DNA from: Oopsacas minuta
Taxonomy: Eukaryota; Porifera; Hexactinellida; Lyssacinosida; Leucopsacidae
Assembly (NCBI GenBank): GCA_024704765.1
Contig: JAKMXF010000308.1
Span: 124,001-188,000 of the forward strand
Reading direction: 5' to 3'
Length of the DNA: 64,000 bases
Positions 46,168-56,675 of this stretch are shown here, in pieces. The notes beneath the pieces were generated by a model, which was not told where the DNA came from, searched no databases, and saw only the letters and a program-made list of their open reading frames with translations. The translations under genes were made by a program, and so were the position numbers. How positions within the stretch are numbered: the stretch's first letter is position 1; every line of letters starts with the position of its first letter.

Positions 46168-46377
46168 TAGTTAATAGCCTATGTACTTCAACTGCGTCGT
46201 CAAAACTATGAAATTAATAACTCGCGTTGCGATGATGGTTTTAATACTAGACAGGAAGTAACGCTCATTGATAGTAAACTCGTTCTATTTTGATAGGCAC
46301 TGAATTTCTACTATCATTTTAATTGAATTACCACAGACCGCTAGTAATTGTTGTGAGAAGTTAGACTGTCCATTGAA

Positions 46378-46623
46378 GTGATTGAAGCATTGTTGATGCT
46401 CTTAGTGTTTCAGTTTTCAATTCTTTTATTATACCAAATTCTTGTGACTATCCCTCAGAAGTCTTGCAAGGCTGAGCGAATGTTCTCATCTGCTAAGAGA
46501 ATAAAAACTCGTTTGCGCTCGCAAATGACCACTGTGCGTCTCAACCATATTGCCCTGTTATCTATTGAAAAAGATATTGCAGAAACACTTTGCTATAATG
46601 ATGTGATTGAACATTTTAAGTAG
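46378..46623 (+). pseudogene. hAT transposase C-terminal fragment (hATC)
   Basis: The frame ends with the hAT dimerisation domain (KSCKAERMFSSAKRIKTRLR...TTVRLNHIALLSIEKDI). The catalytic core and DNA-binding parts are absent, so the surrounding element is non-autonomous. Confidence 0.88.
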
Positions 46624-47079
46624 ATGAAGCACCGCCGCTTTCTTTTGTAATGTCAAATAATATCCCTGAATTGTGTTTAGTATCTTAATAAATGCTCTTA
46701 CTATATGGCATTCTATATAATGTAGACTAGTCTAGTGCTCCCTAGCTTAGTAATCTGGTACTTGTACTTGATGAATTAAAATGGTTATACATGTAAGAAA
46801 GGAGACTGAGTCGTACTTGTTATACACAAGTAATTAACTTTTCTAAATATTTATCCCTGCAATTGCCCTCCCGAAATACTTCTTGCCCCCTGAATTTCTT
46901 GCTCTAGTTACGTGCCTGGCTGGATCGAGCATATTATTAATGGATAGATTCTCTGCAGGATGAAAATTAAAATATCACTTTATAAACCTTAATATACTTT
47001 TTACAGAATTGACTTATCTCTTTTTGTTCAGAAATTATACAAAATTCGTTTCAACCGGTTTCCCGCGGCCCACCCTGTA

Positions 47080-47429
47080 TATACCCATATATAGATTACT
47101 TTGACGCGAGTGTAGCGAGCAAGAAAAGTTTTTCAGACATTCTAACTAATATGCTAGTATATAAGCTGTGACTCTGACAGGAGTTTGAGGTAAATATGTT
47201 GGGAGGTTTGAGCTCTTAGTATATATTACAAAATAATTGTGTTTGATAATTGTGGTCTGGCTAGCGGGGCGTAGGTTGGATACCAATCTAGACCACCATG
47301 ATTTAGTGTTAGTGTTTAGAAATTGAATTCATTGAATAAAATCCCATCAGTTTCATACATTTGAATCTTTTTCCTAATCCCGTTCATTTCCAAGGTAACC
47401 TTTATTAATGAAACAAACAATAAAATAAA
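47080..47429. other. Gap downstream of CHERP
   Basis: Contains gcgagtgtagcgagcaag near 47105, a motif typical of hAT-type repeats in this window. No gene seen. Confidence 0.4.
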
Positions 47430-49577
47430 TCACTTACGACCCTTGTATCCTGATTTCTTAGTGGGAGGAGGTCTACGGTTGTAAGTATAACTCTTAGTCC
47501 TCCTATACTGCTCATATATGTCTGACGATCTTAATTCTAGTCCCACCCCAGCATACTTGTCATCAATCAACTCAGAATCATCTGCCCGAGTAGACTGATG
47601 GAATGAGTAGGAAGAGAAACCTAGTTCTCTACCCATCCCATCTTTATCAGGTTTTCTCTCTCGAGTAGGATAAGCATCAGAAGTTGTATCAGTTATATCT
47701 TTGATTGGAGAATCGGGAGGAGATCCGGTGTAGGAAGAATGAGAAGACTCTTGACTGAGAGAGGATGGAGTATGACTTCTAGAACCGCTAGGAGAGTTCC
47801 CACTGCTGTGAGAAGATTCTGTATAATTCTTATCTTTCTCGTTACCAGGAGCAAATCTCTGAAATCCTTCCACCCCTCCTGTTACCCCTATACGCTCGAA
47901 AGGACTCTTACCTAATATTGCCATACGCTTAGCCTCAAAGAAGTCTATGAGTGCTTTAGCTTCCCAGCCCTTCTTGTTTCTGGGATTTTCCTCTGTGGGT
48001 GGAGAATAGAAATTGTCTACAGCGTTGAGAAGTCGCTGACTAGGCTGTTGAGGTGGAGGCAATCGTATCAGTGAAGGGTCAAGGGGCGTATAACTATGTT
48101 CTGCTAAGGGTACCAATGGGGCCATTAATCCAGCTGGGAGATCATAATATTGAATATTAAATGTATCACCAGTCTCTGGGGGAGGTGCTTCCATGTCCTG
48201 CTCAAAATGCGAAGGAGGAGGAGTGTCAGCCTGGAATGGCATTGGAAATCTTTCAGAATATGCTGGGGCGTGTGATGGAGGTGGAGCATGGTGGGGGTGA
48301 GAGAAGCGGTGGGGATCCCTGGGACCAGGACACATCTGCTCGGGCTCCTGATGAATATACGGGTAGTCATTAGCTTCTAGGTTTAGGTCAGAATATCTGC
48401 TATCTCCCGGGTGAGGCGGTCTCTCAAATCTATTAGGATGTTCATACCTCTCGATCTCGGGAGGACCAGGGGGTCTGAGATGAGGTCCGGGGTTGTACTG
48501 GTCATGAGGATTGAATGGGAAAGGAGGTCTATGTGACCAGGACTGCATCCCCTCAATTGGATGGTTGGGATGTCTCTGCATTTCATATCCGGGATGCATG
48601 GGAGGAGGGGGACGGAACCTAGGCTGCTGAGAGAAGTAATTAAACTGATTTGGATTTCCAAATCCCTGCTGAGGCATGAGGTGTCTCTCAGGTCCATCTC
48701 CCCCGGAGGGATAAGGAGGAGCGGGGGGTCCAGGAGAAGGCATGATATTATGAGGTGGAGGATGTTGATGCATAGGAGGACGCTGAATATTAATAAGAGA
48801 GGGGTCTGTTGGTTGAGGGGGAGGGAATGGATTCATAGGGAGAGAGTGCTGCTGAGAAGGCTCTTTATCAGATGCTACGGGTATGTTAGCTAGCTCTGAT
48901 TCTCTTTGAGCTAAAATAAAGTCAAGAGAGACGAGTATTCCTTCTTCAAAGTAGTTCTGACTTCTCCAAATCTTAACCAGCTTTGTTAGCTTTTTAAGAT
49001 TATCAGGAGTAGCTCCTTTAGAACAGTTACTGAACATATGCGGGATCTGTTGCTGTAGAGCACGACGGAGGTTTTGGTTATTCTTCCTAATGCAATGGTG
49101 CAGTACGTCATTGATTAAATACACAACGTGTAGTCTGTTATAGAAATTCATCCCTGGTAAACATTTGGTTTTACCTAGCAGTAATTGAGAAACTCGGATA
49201 CACTCGTCTTGAGTTTGGAAGTGTGATAAAATCCAAGATTTTCCAGCAGAAATGGAATCTTTGGTGCATTGAGCAATGACTGGTTTTATTACCTGTTCAA
49301 ATTCATTCACGAGTGGATCTTGAGGCTGTTGAGGAGATATTTGTTCTAAAGAAGATTCCTGATCAGATCTTTGAGGCATACGAGCCTCATTCAATTTCTG
49401 TTGGTAGTATTGATAGTTCAAACCACCAAATAGGAAACTGAATTGAGGATTTCCTTTGTGTTTCTCCTTAGTTAAATTCTCAAATTCTAATCCATTCTTA
49501 GCTACGAACTTAGCAAACCCATCAATTAGGGTTCTGACGTCAGTATCCTCAGGCTGCCTTTGTAGGTTTACGTCCAT
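47430..49577 (-). CDS. CHERP: CHERP-like spliceosome-associated protein (SURP and CID domains)
   Basis: The intronless frame encodes 715 residues from the ATG at 49577. TCAATTATAG, acceptor-like, ends 13 bases upstream and lies inside the 5' extension of the frame, so the extension is probably not translated. A SURP module is at about 12-55 (LIDGFAKFVAKNGLEFEN...FSFLFGG). A CID domain is at about 95-225 (SAGKSWILSHFQTQDE, VVYLINDVLHHCIRKN). A long Pro/His/Met-rich linker follows. Then come NFYSPPTEENPRNKKGWEAK and, near the end, DDKYAGVGLELRSSDIYEQY, both CHERP-like. CHERP is a U2-snRNP-associated splicing factor. The G-patch that animal CHERP carries before the terminal motif is not recognisable here. 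Confidence 0.9.
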   Translation of the reverse strand: MDVNLQRQPEDTDVRTLIDGFAKFVAKNGLEFENLTKEKHKGNPQFSFLFGGLNYQYYQQKLNEARMPQRSDQESSLEQISPQQPQDPLVNEFEQVIKPVIAQCTKDSISAGKSWILSHFQTQDECIRVSQLLLGKTKCLPGMNFYNRLHVVYLINDVLHHCIRKNNQNLRRALQQQIPHMFSNCSKGATPDNLKKLTKLVKIWRSQNYFEEGILVSLDFILAQRESELANIPVASDKEPSQQHSLPMNPFPPPQPTDPSLINIQRPPMHQHPPPHNIMPSPGPPAPPYPSGGDGPERHLMPQQGFGNPNQFNYFSQQPRFRPPPPMHPGYEMQRHPNHPIEGMQSWSHRPPFPFNPHDQYNPGPHLRPPGPPEIERYEHPNRFERPPHPGDSRYSDLNLEANDYPYIHQEPEQMCPGPRDPHRFSHPHHAPPPSHAPAYSERFPMPFQADTPPPSHFEQDMEAPPPETGDTFNIQYYDLPAGLMAPLVPLAEHSYTPLDPSLIRLPPPQQPSQRLLNAVDNFYSPPTEENPRNKKGWEAKALIDFFEAKRMAILGKSPFERIGVTGGVEGFQRFAPGNEKDKNYTESSHSSGNSPSGSRSHTPSSLSQESSHSSYTGSPPDSPIKDITDTTSDAYPTRERKPDKDGMGRELGFSSYSFHQSTRADDSELIDDKYAGVGLELRSSDIYEQYRRTKSYTYNRRPPPTKKSGYKGRK

Positions 49578-50836
49578 AAAGTTTGGGATACTATAATTGA
49601 GGAAGAATAAATCATACACAGTTGATTAGAGATAAAATGTGCATACGTTTGATGCTATTCTATGAAAAGGTCAAACAAATATAATGGCCGTTAAATGACT
49701 CTTTAGCGAAAATTGGCCTCAAAAATTGAGCTAATCCATGGCACAACAACGTCAAAACCGGAAAGAGACATTGGCACTACATGCATGGGCTAGCTTTCTT
49801 CGCTAATCGATCGAAAGAACGTCCATACTAATCTAAAACTAGATACAAGACAGTGGTGCAGTCCGTGTAAATAAAATTTCGTATCGATTAACAGTTTCCT
49901 ATTTGAATAGATGTTTTCAGATTAATAACTAGCCATAGAACCTAGTAACTTTAACTGTACGGATACGTTATTGTTGGTACCTGGGTAGCCAATCAGTATT
50001 ATTAGCCTCCTTAGCCATTAGAGCTCAAGAGTCCTTATAATTTATTCCTGGTGAAACAAAGATATAGAAAATTCAATGTACACCAAATACGTAGTTCAAT
50101 ATTCGGTAAGGCAGCTATTCATGAATACTGATATTCGGTTCGGTCAGTTTCAACCAATGATTTATGAATTATTCTAATACAGTAGACTCCTGTTAATGCT
50201 AATAGGAACACTGGATTTTCTACAAGGCGGAATGTCTCTAATATTACAATACAATACCTGTGTAATGCCCAGAATATATCGCTATAGTGGAATATACCTG
50301 GGTAATGGGGCGTAACTAGAGATCGCAGAGAAAGGAGTCAAGAATGAATAATTGGCTCAAAATGATGGCGAATACAATAGGGAGATAAGGCAGCAACCGA
50401 AAAAGTAGTCGCCTACTCTGCCTCAATGCTAGTTACGCCCTAGCCCCTATTGGACTAGCTCAGAATATATACCACTACCCCAGTAGATGACACTGTAACA
50501 ACAATCAGAACTATAACATAGCGAATCCAACAAAATGTGATCCCAGTAACACAATAACCCTGTTAAAGACATTCGCACACACTCCAGGTAGCATTCACGT
50601 TAAAAGAAATCTATGTATGAAATATCAGCCTATACAACCCTAATAGCCAATAACATCAGGGGTCTATTCTGAGCTGCTTCACGGGGTAATAATTTCGGTT
50701 AATCAGGCCACTTCACACTAGACAATAGTGGTCTGATAACTCCGATTAGCTGACTGTAATTCATGATTCATGAATCTATAAACTCAGATAAAGCATGAAT
50801 TACTGATAAAGCTAATAACAAAGTATAACATTAACT
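49578..50836. other. Intergenic gap with MITE pieces
   Basis: No gene in 1.26 kb. A TA-MITE-like left end (tacagtagactcctgttaatg) lies at about 50182 and a small inverted-repeat hAT-type element at 50308-50440. Otherwise unremarkable. Confidence 0.5.
50308..50440. mobile_element. Small hAT-type MITE (ends gggcgtaactag)
   Basis: gggcgtaactag...gcagag and ctctgc...ctagttacgccc are inverted repeats about 130 bp apart. The end sequence resembles hAT ends, but I could not define a target duplication. Confidence 0.6.
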
Positions 50837-51475
50837 TCATTTGACAACAATAACAAGACTGTGTATTAGCTCTTTCATATTTTCCCTCTTTTCCTTTACA
50901 TAACCTGGAGTAATGACCTTATCAATTGATCTATTTTCTGTACCAAGAAGAGATCTTGAGAGATAGTCGGTAAAAGAAATAACATATACTCCACAGTCAT
51001 AGCAGTTAGCTTGTTGAGGACATGCCACATGTATAATGATACTATCTGGACAAGCGAATATATGTTTAAAGCTATTTACAATTAATTCAGCACTAGCAGC
51101 ATTTGATTTATCAAAAGAGTCGAAATGAGAGAATTTCTTGTTACCTCGATCAAAGAAGAGAAGACTCCAATGAGATCCCCCTGAGTCCTCAGCGCTGTGG
51201 TTGTTATTAACCGCGATGAAAGCAAAATCTGCATAACTCAAGTTCAGTCCCTCTAGTATTATAATGAGGTCATCATAACTCATAAATTTTGCCATCTGAG
51301 AAGTAGAAGGATTTATGAAACAAACTCTAGAATTGAATTTGTTAATAATTGTTCTTTCCAAATATTCAAAGTAGAAAGCAATAAGATTATCATTAAGCCA
51401 GTATCCTTTCTCTAGGAGTAGCAAGTCAGACTGTCTCAGCAGGCTGTTATGATAATTCAATACTATTTCAGACAT
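50837..51475 (-). CDS. SENP8: SENP8/NEDP1 deneddylase
   Basis: The intronless frame of 212 residues matches the human length. SENP8 (DEN1/NEDP1) is a C48-type cysteine protease that matures NEDD8 and removes it from substrates. The catalytic triad is visible: H102 in SHWSLLFF, D119 in FDSFD, and C161 in QANCYDCGVYV, with oxyanion Q155. LLEKGYWLNDNLIAFYFEYL is the family's substrate-binding N-terminus. The ATG follows AATCTGTTAG directly, an acceptor-like site. Neighbours CHERP (downstream) and DCP2 (upstream) are on the same strand. Confidence 0.96.
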   Translation of the reverse strand: MSEIVLNYHNSLLRQSDLLLLEKGYWLNDNLIAFYFEYLERTIINKFNSRVCFINPSTSQMAKFMSYDDLIIILEGLNLSYADFAFIAVNNNHSAEDSGGSHWSLLFFDRGNKKFSHFDSFDKSNAASAELIVNSFKHIFACPDSIIIHVACPQQANCYDCGVYVISFTDYLSRSLLGTENRSIDKVITPGYVKEKRENMKELIHSLVIVVK

Positions 51476-52175
51476 CTAACAGATTATCACTAAATAACCG
51501 TAGAACTGTATAATTAAAGCATCAGTACATGCACGCTATTACTGGATGGTCAGGGATGCTGAGGGAGAGGCCCTGTTATGACAAGATGGCCCCCTATAGC
51601 TATATGATTATCAAATAATTAACCATGAATTGTGGATTTGTATATCTGCTTGAATGTTGTTATAAGATTGATTCCATGGGTATAGGTTAATACTCATTGA
51701 GAGGCATCGAATATATAAAAGAATGTTAGCACTCCCTCTTAGCCTCACAAAAATTATTAGGTGAAGTTGTTATCACACAATGCACCAATGGTAGCTATAT
51801 CACTGCTCTGAACATGCTGTTATATGTTGGTTATAATCCTAACACATCTTTAAAATGTTTGTACAAAGTGAGAAAAGAACAATCCCTAATTGTCCTCCCG
51901 ACTAGTCTATCTCTAGGTTCAATACTAAAAAATTACATAATTAATTAAGGTTTGACAATACAAATATTAGCATATGAAATTATGTTGACAGAGATCGTAA
52001 GTACGTATGTCATGTTTTGACATAATTTTATCATTCGATAGTACTCAACTGGCCCCAAGGTTCCATCTCTTCCAAATACGTAAAGCATTTTTGAGATTAG
52101 TAGCCAACTAAAATGGAGAAATCCCTGACCACTATAGCTTCTACCACCTCTGATAGTCATTTATGTATAAGTATA
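51476..52175. other. Gap between DCP2 and SENP8
   Basis: About 700 bases without a recognisable gene, both flanking genes on the minus strand. No defined repeat seen. Confidence 0.45.
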
Positions 52176-53285
52176 TTAGTCAAAGCAAGCAGCAAGAATA
52201 TTCCTATCAAAAGAGAAGTTAGTAAGGAGAATAGATGAGAATGATATTTGTGAGAATAAGCTATATTCAGTGATAGTAGTGGAAACAGGTGATTTCACTG
52301 AATTTGGGTCTGGTTTGGGTCTGCCATTAGCAAAACGGCGCTCAGGTAAAGAGAAAGAAGTTGTCTCTAGAGGCTCGAGGAAAGCTGACTGGGAAGGAGA
52401 GAATCTAGGCTGTATTTTCTGTTTGTCAATCTGTGAGTAGAATGGAGGAGTTATGTGGTGCTTAATATCTGAGCATGAATGCTGTGTGTCTGTAGGATTA
52501 GAGTGCTTTGGAGTAAGAGAGTTAGAATGTACTACGATAGGTCTATTTATACTATTATTGAGATAGTCTACCCATTCTAACAATTCCTTCATGAGAGGTA
52601 CTATCTTAAAGAACAAGTGAGGAGATAAATTAATGTTTCTCTTAGAACGTTGATCATTTCTGTATCGAGGGAGATCATCAATGTAGAACCAAGTTACACT
52701 TCTAATCTCATTACGAGTTTGTGGTTGAAAAGCTGTTGCTTCTGAAATACCCGCTATCATATAATGTCGGTTGTATCTATCGAAAATAATATGCTCAATG
52801 TAAGCAGACGGGTCTAAATGAGGTGTAATATCAAATCCTGTCTCTTCTTGAACTTCACGAATCGCACAGCCAGTGAACTCTTCTCCTGGCAACTGTTTTC
52901 CTTTCGGGAATTCCCATGTACTCGGTAAGTTATAGTTCTGTACAAGCAAGCATTTAGTATAATCCTTATTGAGGAGAATAGCCCCGACAGTGTGACAGGA
53001 TAATTTATACTGGTTGAATGTAGTGCAGATTTTTGTCATGGATTTACCGTTAGGTAGGCTAGCGAATACGCGAGGATAGAGTCTGTTCAGGATTTCCACG
53101 AATGTTGGCATGTTTAGTTTAGGGAGGGCTGGATTGTCCTCAACACAGAAGTCTAGATAGTACCAGTAAGCTAATTCTATCTGGAACATCAACTGAATCT
53201 CATCTTCAGCTATATTATCTGACAAATTGTTCAGGAACCTGGTACAGAGATCATCAGTAATCTCTCTTGGTATTTGTTCTGACAT
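52176..53285 (-). CDS. DCP2: mRNA-decapping enzyme DCP2
   Basis: The intronless frame encodes 369 residues. DCP2 removes the m7G cap from mRNAs in cytoplasmic decay bodies. The regulatory alpha-helical domain (about 5-92) begins IPREITDDLCTRFL, typical of the family, and includes the DCP1-binding and hinge part. The Nudix fold follows (about 95-240). The Nudix box is exact: G129, E135, then R143, E144, E147 and E148 (REVQEETGF). Box B-like residues lie in LFFKIVPLMKELLEWV. The tail (245-369) is Pro/Ser-rich and shorter than in vertebrates (420). An AAG lies 2 bases before the ATG, a weaker acceptor-like site than in most neighbours. Confidence 0.97.
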   Translation of the reverse strand: MSEQIPREITDDLCTRFLNNLSDNIAEDEIQLMFQIELAYWYYLDFCVEDNPALPKLNMPTFVEILNRLYPRVFASLPNGKSMTKICTTFNQYKLSCHTVGAILLNKDYTKCLLVQNYNLPSTWEFPKGKQLPGEEFTGCAIREVQEETGFDITPHLDPSAYIEHIIFDRYNRHYMIAGISEATAFQPQTRNEIRSVTWFYIDDLPRYRNDQRSKRNINLSPHLFFKIVPLMKELLEWVDYLNNSINRPIVVHSNSLTPKHSNPTDTQHSCSDIKHHITPPFYSQIDKQKIQPRFSPSQSAFLEPLETTSFSLPERRFANGRPKPDPNSVKSPVSTTITEYSLFSQISFSSILLTNFSFDRNILAACFD

Positions 53286-53390
53286 TGCTTTGATTGATTG
53301 TAATTTTTGGATGAATTACTTATCTTGAATTAGCTAAATATATATTATTAAAAAATAGTTTCTAAAATTGATTTTCATGAAACAATCCTA

Positions 53391-53412
53391 ATATATATAT
53401 ATATATATATAT
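53391..53412. repeat. (AT)n tract
   Basis: Eleven uninterrupted AT units upstream of DCP2. Confidence 0.95.
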
Positions 53413-54475
53413 GGTGGCTAGGTTTTACGAATCCAAATCAATTTCCTGATTCTAGTAGTAGATAACAAAATATAGTTATACTGTCAGTTCTACGTACGTG
53501 AACAAATCTAATTTCTATCTTTGTCTTTAACATCCACATTGCTGAAGAGCATAGATCTATATGATAATCTCCTTCATGTTGCCTATAATATTTCCAGCTG
53601 TGTATAGTTGATATTGCATGTGTAATCTGCAAGAACTTGCGTATTGCATGAACAGCGAACATGTTGTTTGATATATGTTTTGCTGTAACTCATACATCCG
53701 CTGCTGTAAGATTTCCCATCTATTCTTAAGTAGTCGAGGCTTGAATACACTCCAGTTTAAACTTTGAACTATATCTTATTAGTTATATCAGTAGATGCCG
53801 AATATAAGAACACCGATATAAGAATTTGCTGGTATAGGAAATTGCCAGTTATAATAACCCTAGATCGATATAGCGAATCTTTACGTTTTCCCCATTGAAT
53901 TTTTGCCGATTCCCAAGATGTTCTTATTAGACTATTAGAGCTATACCCGATGTCCGGTTTGGGCCGGACATGAAACGATACCTGAAAGATTTGAATTAAG
54001 AACGGCAGATAAATTAGAACACGGAGTATAACGTGCTTGTTTGATGATCTTGCTTGTACACACTTTATTTCATACTGTACATAAATATTTTTTAGCTTAA
54101 TTTCATATGCATTTTCCTATAGTTCCTCCCGCCCAGTTTAGCTGGCATATTCCATTATCGCATTCCACATCGTTGCAACAAATGTATTTATGTCATTTAA
54201 GCTTCTGGATCGTTGAATTCTGTTTTTCCTGGGATTCCTATGTTGCAACCTAGGTTCCTAGTTAGAAATCTGTAAAAATTCGATTTCGGACATTTCTCCC
54301 AAAATCAATCTAGACATTTTTGTCCATAATATAAGCAAATATAAGAATTTCGCTCAATCTTCAATTTGGGACTCCATTTCAATTCTATTAGCATAAGAGA
54401 TTGTTTTGGACAGTAGAAATCGGTTAGTAGGTACTTTGCTCCAAAATGAACCTCCAATTCTTGTATTAATTAATT

Positions 54476-54571
54476 GTATACGAAGAATATTCGGATAAGA
54501 CGTACATTTCAGTTAGTACGTACTAATTTTGTTCCCCTGAAGGGGTACATCTTTTTGTCCGAGTTCTACTG
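54476..54571. mobile_element. MITE pair, copy A
   Basis: Inner blocks attcggataaga.gtac...ttagtacgta.taattttgtt..cc and the end tttgtccgagttctactgta match copy B 350 bases away. The ctactgta end is typical of TA-target elements. Inverted ends are loose. Confidence 0.65.
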
Positions 54572-54822
54572 TAGGTGATTAGTTAATTAATATACAAATT
54601 GACATTACTTCATACACTATCACACTCACCTCCTCCACCGCCACTGCCGCTTCGGTCGCCTGCTCTGTTTCCGTAACCACTTATGTTGTCATGCCCAAGG
54701 CCAACTAACAAATATGCTTTGAATTTCTTTTAGGATGGGCTCTCTGGCACCTGTTTGAGGTTTGTGAGTACTCGGAGGGCCTGTTAAATTTCTTTTCTTA
54801 AAAACGGATTATCAATTATTGT

Positions 54823-54929
54823 ACTAATTGTATAGGAACTAGGAATAAATTTCGGATAAGAAGTACTTCGGTTAATACGTAATAATTTTGTTTCCCGAGG
54901 GGGAACATCTTATCCGAGTTCTATAATAG
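54823..54929. mobile_element. MITE pair, copy B
   Basis: Shares ttcggataaga.gtac, ttaatacgtaataattttgttt and cttatccgagttctat with copy A in the same orientation. The terminal TA is decayed. Confidence 0.65.
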
Positions 54930-55582
54930 TCCTCAAATTCCTCCTGTAGCACCTTCTCAACCTCCTCAGAACATCACAACTTACTCCAACAATGCTACTG
55001 CTATTTCTGTAGTATACTATCCTCCTTCTAGCTCCTACATGTAAAATACAGATTCTGCGTTCTTTGGTTATCCCGTCTACCAAATTTGAATGTTGTATAA
55101 TCCAAGGTACTTAATATGAATTTCGAAGCAGCAATTCAAGTGGCAAGTAGTGCTGAGGGCATGCCTGCTAACTGTCCGGCCTTTCCAGACATGTGTTGAG
55201 GCTAACGTCCTGCTGAAACTTGCCGAAACCACATTTTTTGTATTCCAACCTAATGTATGCTACACCCCGCGATGTAAATTTATATCTCTGTTCTGCAATT
55301 TTCTTCACGCAGGTTGGCAAGTATGCGAGGAGGATCTAACACTCAAAGCGCACTAATAAATAATTATATAAAAAGATGAGTAAAAAGTATACAAATATGA
55401 TATTCAAGTAAATAATAGTACAAATAAATATACATCCGAACTTTACAAATTTACAAGAAGCCATAGTAGGGTATGCCAAAACTAATATTATTTTACATTC
55501 TGTCACTAATATAAAAATAAAAATATAATACACAGTTTACACAGATAGGTAACAGCAGGGCTAATATTAGGAAACCTCACGC

Positions 55583-56647
55583 CTAATTTAAACCGATACA
55601 CAATTCTTCTTTCTTAGTTATCGCATAATCGTTGGGAAAAGGATTAACCTTCATTCCTACCAGGATCTCTCTAACTCGAATGAGCTCACATTTAGCGAAT
55701 CGATATTCTTTCATTAAGTTAAGATACAATTTAGCATCATAACAATGTTGTTCGTGTATTTTCTTTTCGATATTCCCTTCTTTAACAGAATCATATGCAG
55801 CAATGGCAGCAGTAATTATCCGGACAATTCTCCACAACCGGAGAATAATAATAAGCTCAAAGAGGATAAGAAATTCATTCTCTTCGAAGACCAAATGTAC
55901 AACATCGACCATGAGGGAGAGTGTGATAATCACTGCATCAAAAACTTCAAAGAAGTGAATAAAAAACCTAAAACCAAAAGCAAAAATCTTGATTAGAATT
56001 TCAATGAAAAATATAGAGAGTATACAAATACTTGTGATGCTTAGAATCCTGCTTACATCGGGTGTAGCCTCACTTTCTGGTATACATTGATGTGTTAGTC
56101 CTACAAAACCACATATTATGTGCTCAGAAGAATTCGTGGATGTATTTGTATTGTTACAAATAATCTTTTCGCATTCCTCATCTTCTTTACAATGAGCCAA
56201 TTGACGTGTTTCGATGGTAAGTTCAAGTACTACAATCAACACATCTATCACTACTAACAGGGATACAATGATGTGAAAAATTAAGCTATGAAGTATTTTC
56301 TGTAATTTCAATCTGAAGAATCCGAATTGAATACAACACTGATAGTCGTATTGCTTTTGTGCACATTGGCAGTATTTCCATTCATTTTTCAGTTGTTTAA
56401 TGCGAGGATCGACATTTTGTGTTTGAAAAAATCCAGCATTTCCTCCTTCAGGTGTAAGAGGTGTATGATCTAAATTGTGAGTATCAGACTTATTTAGAAG
56501 GGATTGAAATTCCTCAACACTAGCAAAGTCAGAGACAAGTTTGTTTGTATCAATGTCGAGACGATTGTCTGTTCTGACGGATCTGAAATAAACTTTCCTT
56601 TCCTCGCATATATCTTGGAGATGAGAATTGGACATTGATATACTCAT
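55583..56647 (-). CDS. HVCN1: Voltage-gated proton channel Hv1
   Basis: The intronless frame encodes 354 residues: a voltage-sensor domain without a separate pore. S1 (about 118-145) carries D135 at the position expected for the proton-selectivity Asp (LVVIDVLIVVLEL). S2 (about 200-226) has E216. S3 has D237 (FEVFDAVIITLSL). S4 has R270, R273 and R276 in LRLWRIVRI, the Hv1 RxWRxxR signature. A C-terminal helix (from about 289, EGNIEKKIHEQHCYDAKLYL) could mediate dimerisation. Family members extrude H+ across the plasma membrane on depolarisation. The S1-S2 loop is long, with five cysteines and several NxS/T sites (about 150-195). The ATG lies 1 base after TTTTTACAAG. Confidence 0.92.
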   Translation of the reverse strand: MSISMSNSHLQDICEERKVYFRSVRTDNRLDIDTNKLVSDFASVEEFQSLLNKSDTHNLDHTPLTPEGGNAGFFQTQNVDPRIKQLKNEWKYCQCAQKQYDYQCCIQFGFFRLKLQKILHSLIFHIIVSLLVVIDVLIVVLELTIETRQLAHCKEDEECEKIICNNTNTSTNSSEHIICGFVGLTHQCIPESEATPDVSRILSITSICILSIFFIEILIKIFAFGFRFFIHFFEVFDAVIITLSLMVDVVHLVFEENEFLILFELIIILRLWRIVRIITAAIAAYDSVKEGNIEKKIHEQHCYDAKLYLNLMKEYRFAKCELIRVREILVGMKVNPFPNDYAITKKEELCIGLN

Positions 56648-56675
56648 ACTTGTAAAAAGTAATTAATGTTAAAAG

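Larger units (their letters stand above)
45952..46918 (+). mobile_element. hAT element nested in the mariner element
   Basis: 967 bp, starting caggcacgtagct and ending agttacgtgcctg as inverted repeats. It is flanked by a perfect 8-base duplication, gctggatc (45944-45951 and 46919-46926). G- and C-runs lie inside each end. It is an internally deleted copy keeping only the transposase C-terminus, and it contains a TA-MITE. Confidence 0.93.
44765..47077 (+). mobile_element. Mariner-type element split by a nested hAT element
   Basis: The left end cagggtgggacacgggaaa (44765) and the right end tttcccgcggcccaccctg (47077) are inverted repeats flanked by TA on both sides. The total is 2313 bp. Removing the inserted hAT (967 bp) and its 8-base duplication leaves 1338 bp, a standard mariner length. 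It carries a broken transposase gene. Confidence 0.92.
53286..55582. other. Intergenic region with paired MITE copies
   Basis: No gene in 2.3 kb. It contains an (AT)n tract (53391-53412), an 8-bp-arm hairpin near 53950-53972 (atgtccgg/ccggacat), and two copies of a TA-type MITE (54476-54571 and 54823-54929). The remainder is unassigned. Confidence 0.5.

Noticed and set aside
49578-49619. 14-residue N-terminal extension of CHERP
   Set aside because: It contains an acceptor-like TATAG and resembles no CHERP N-terminus; the inner ATG fits the family.
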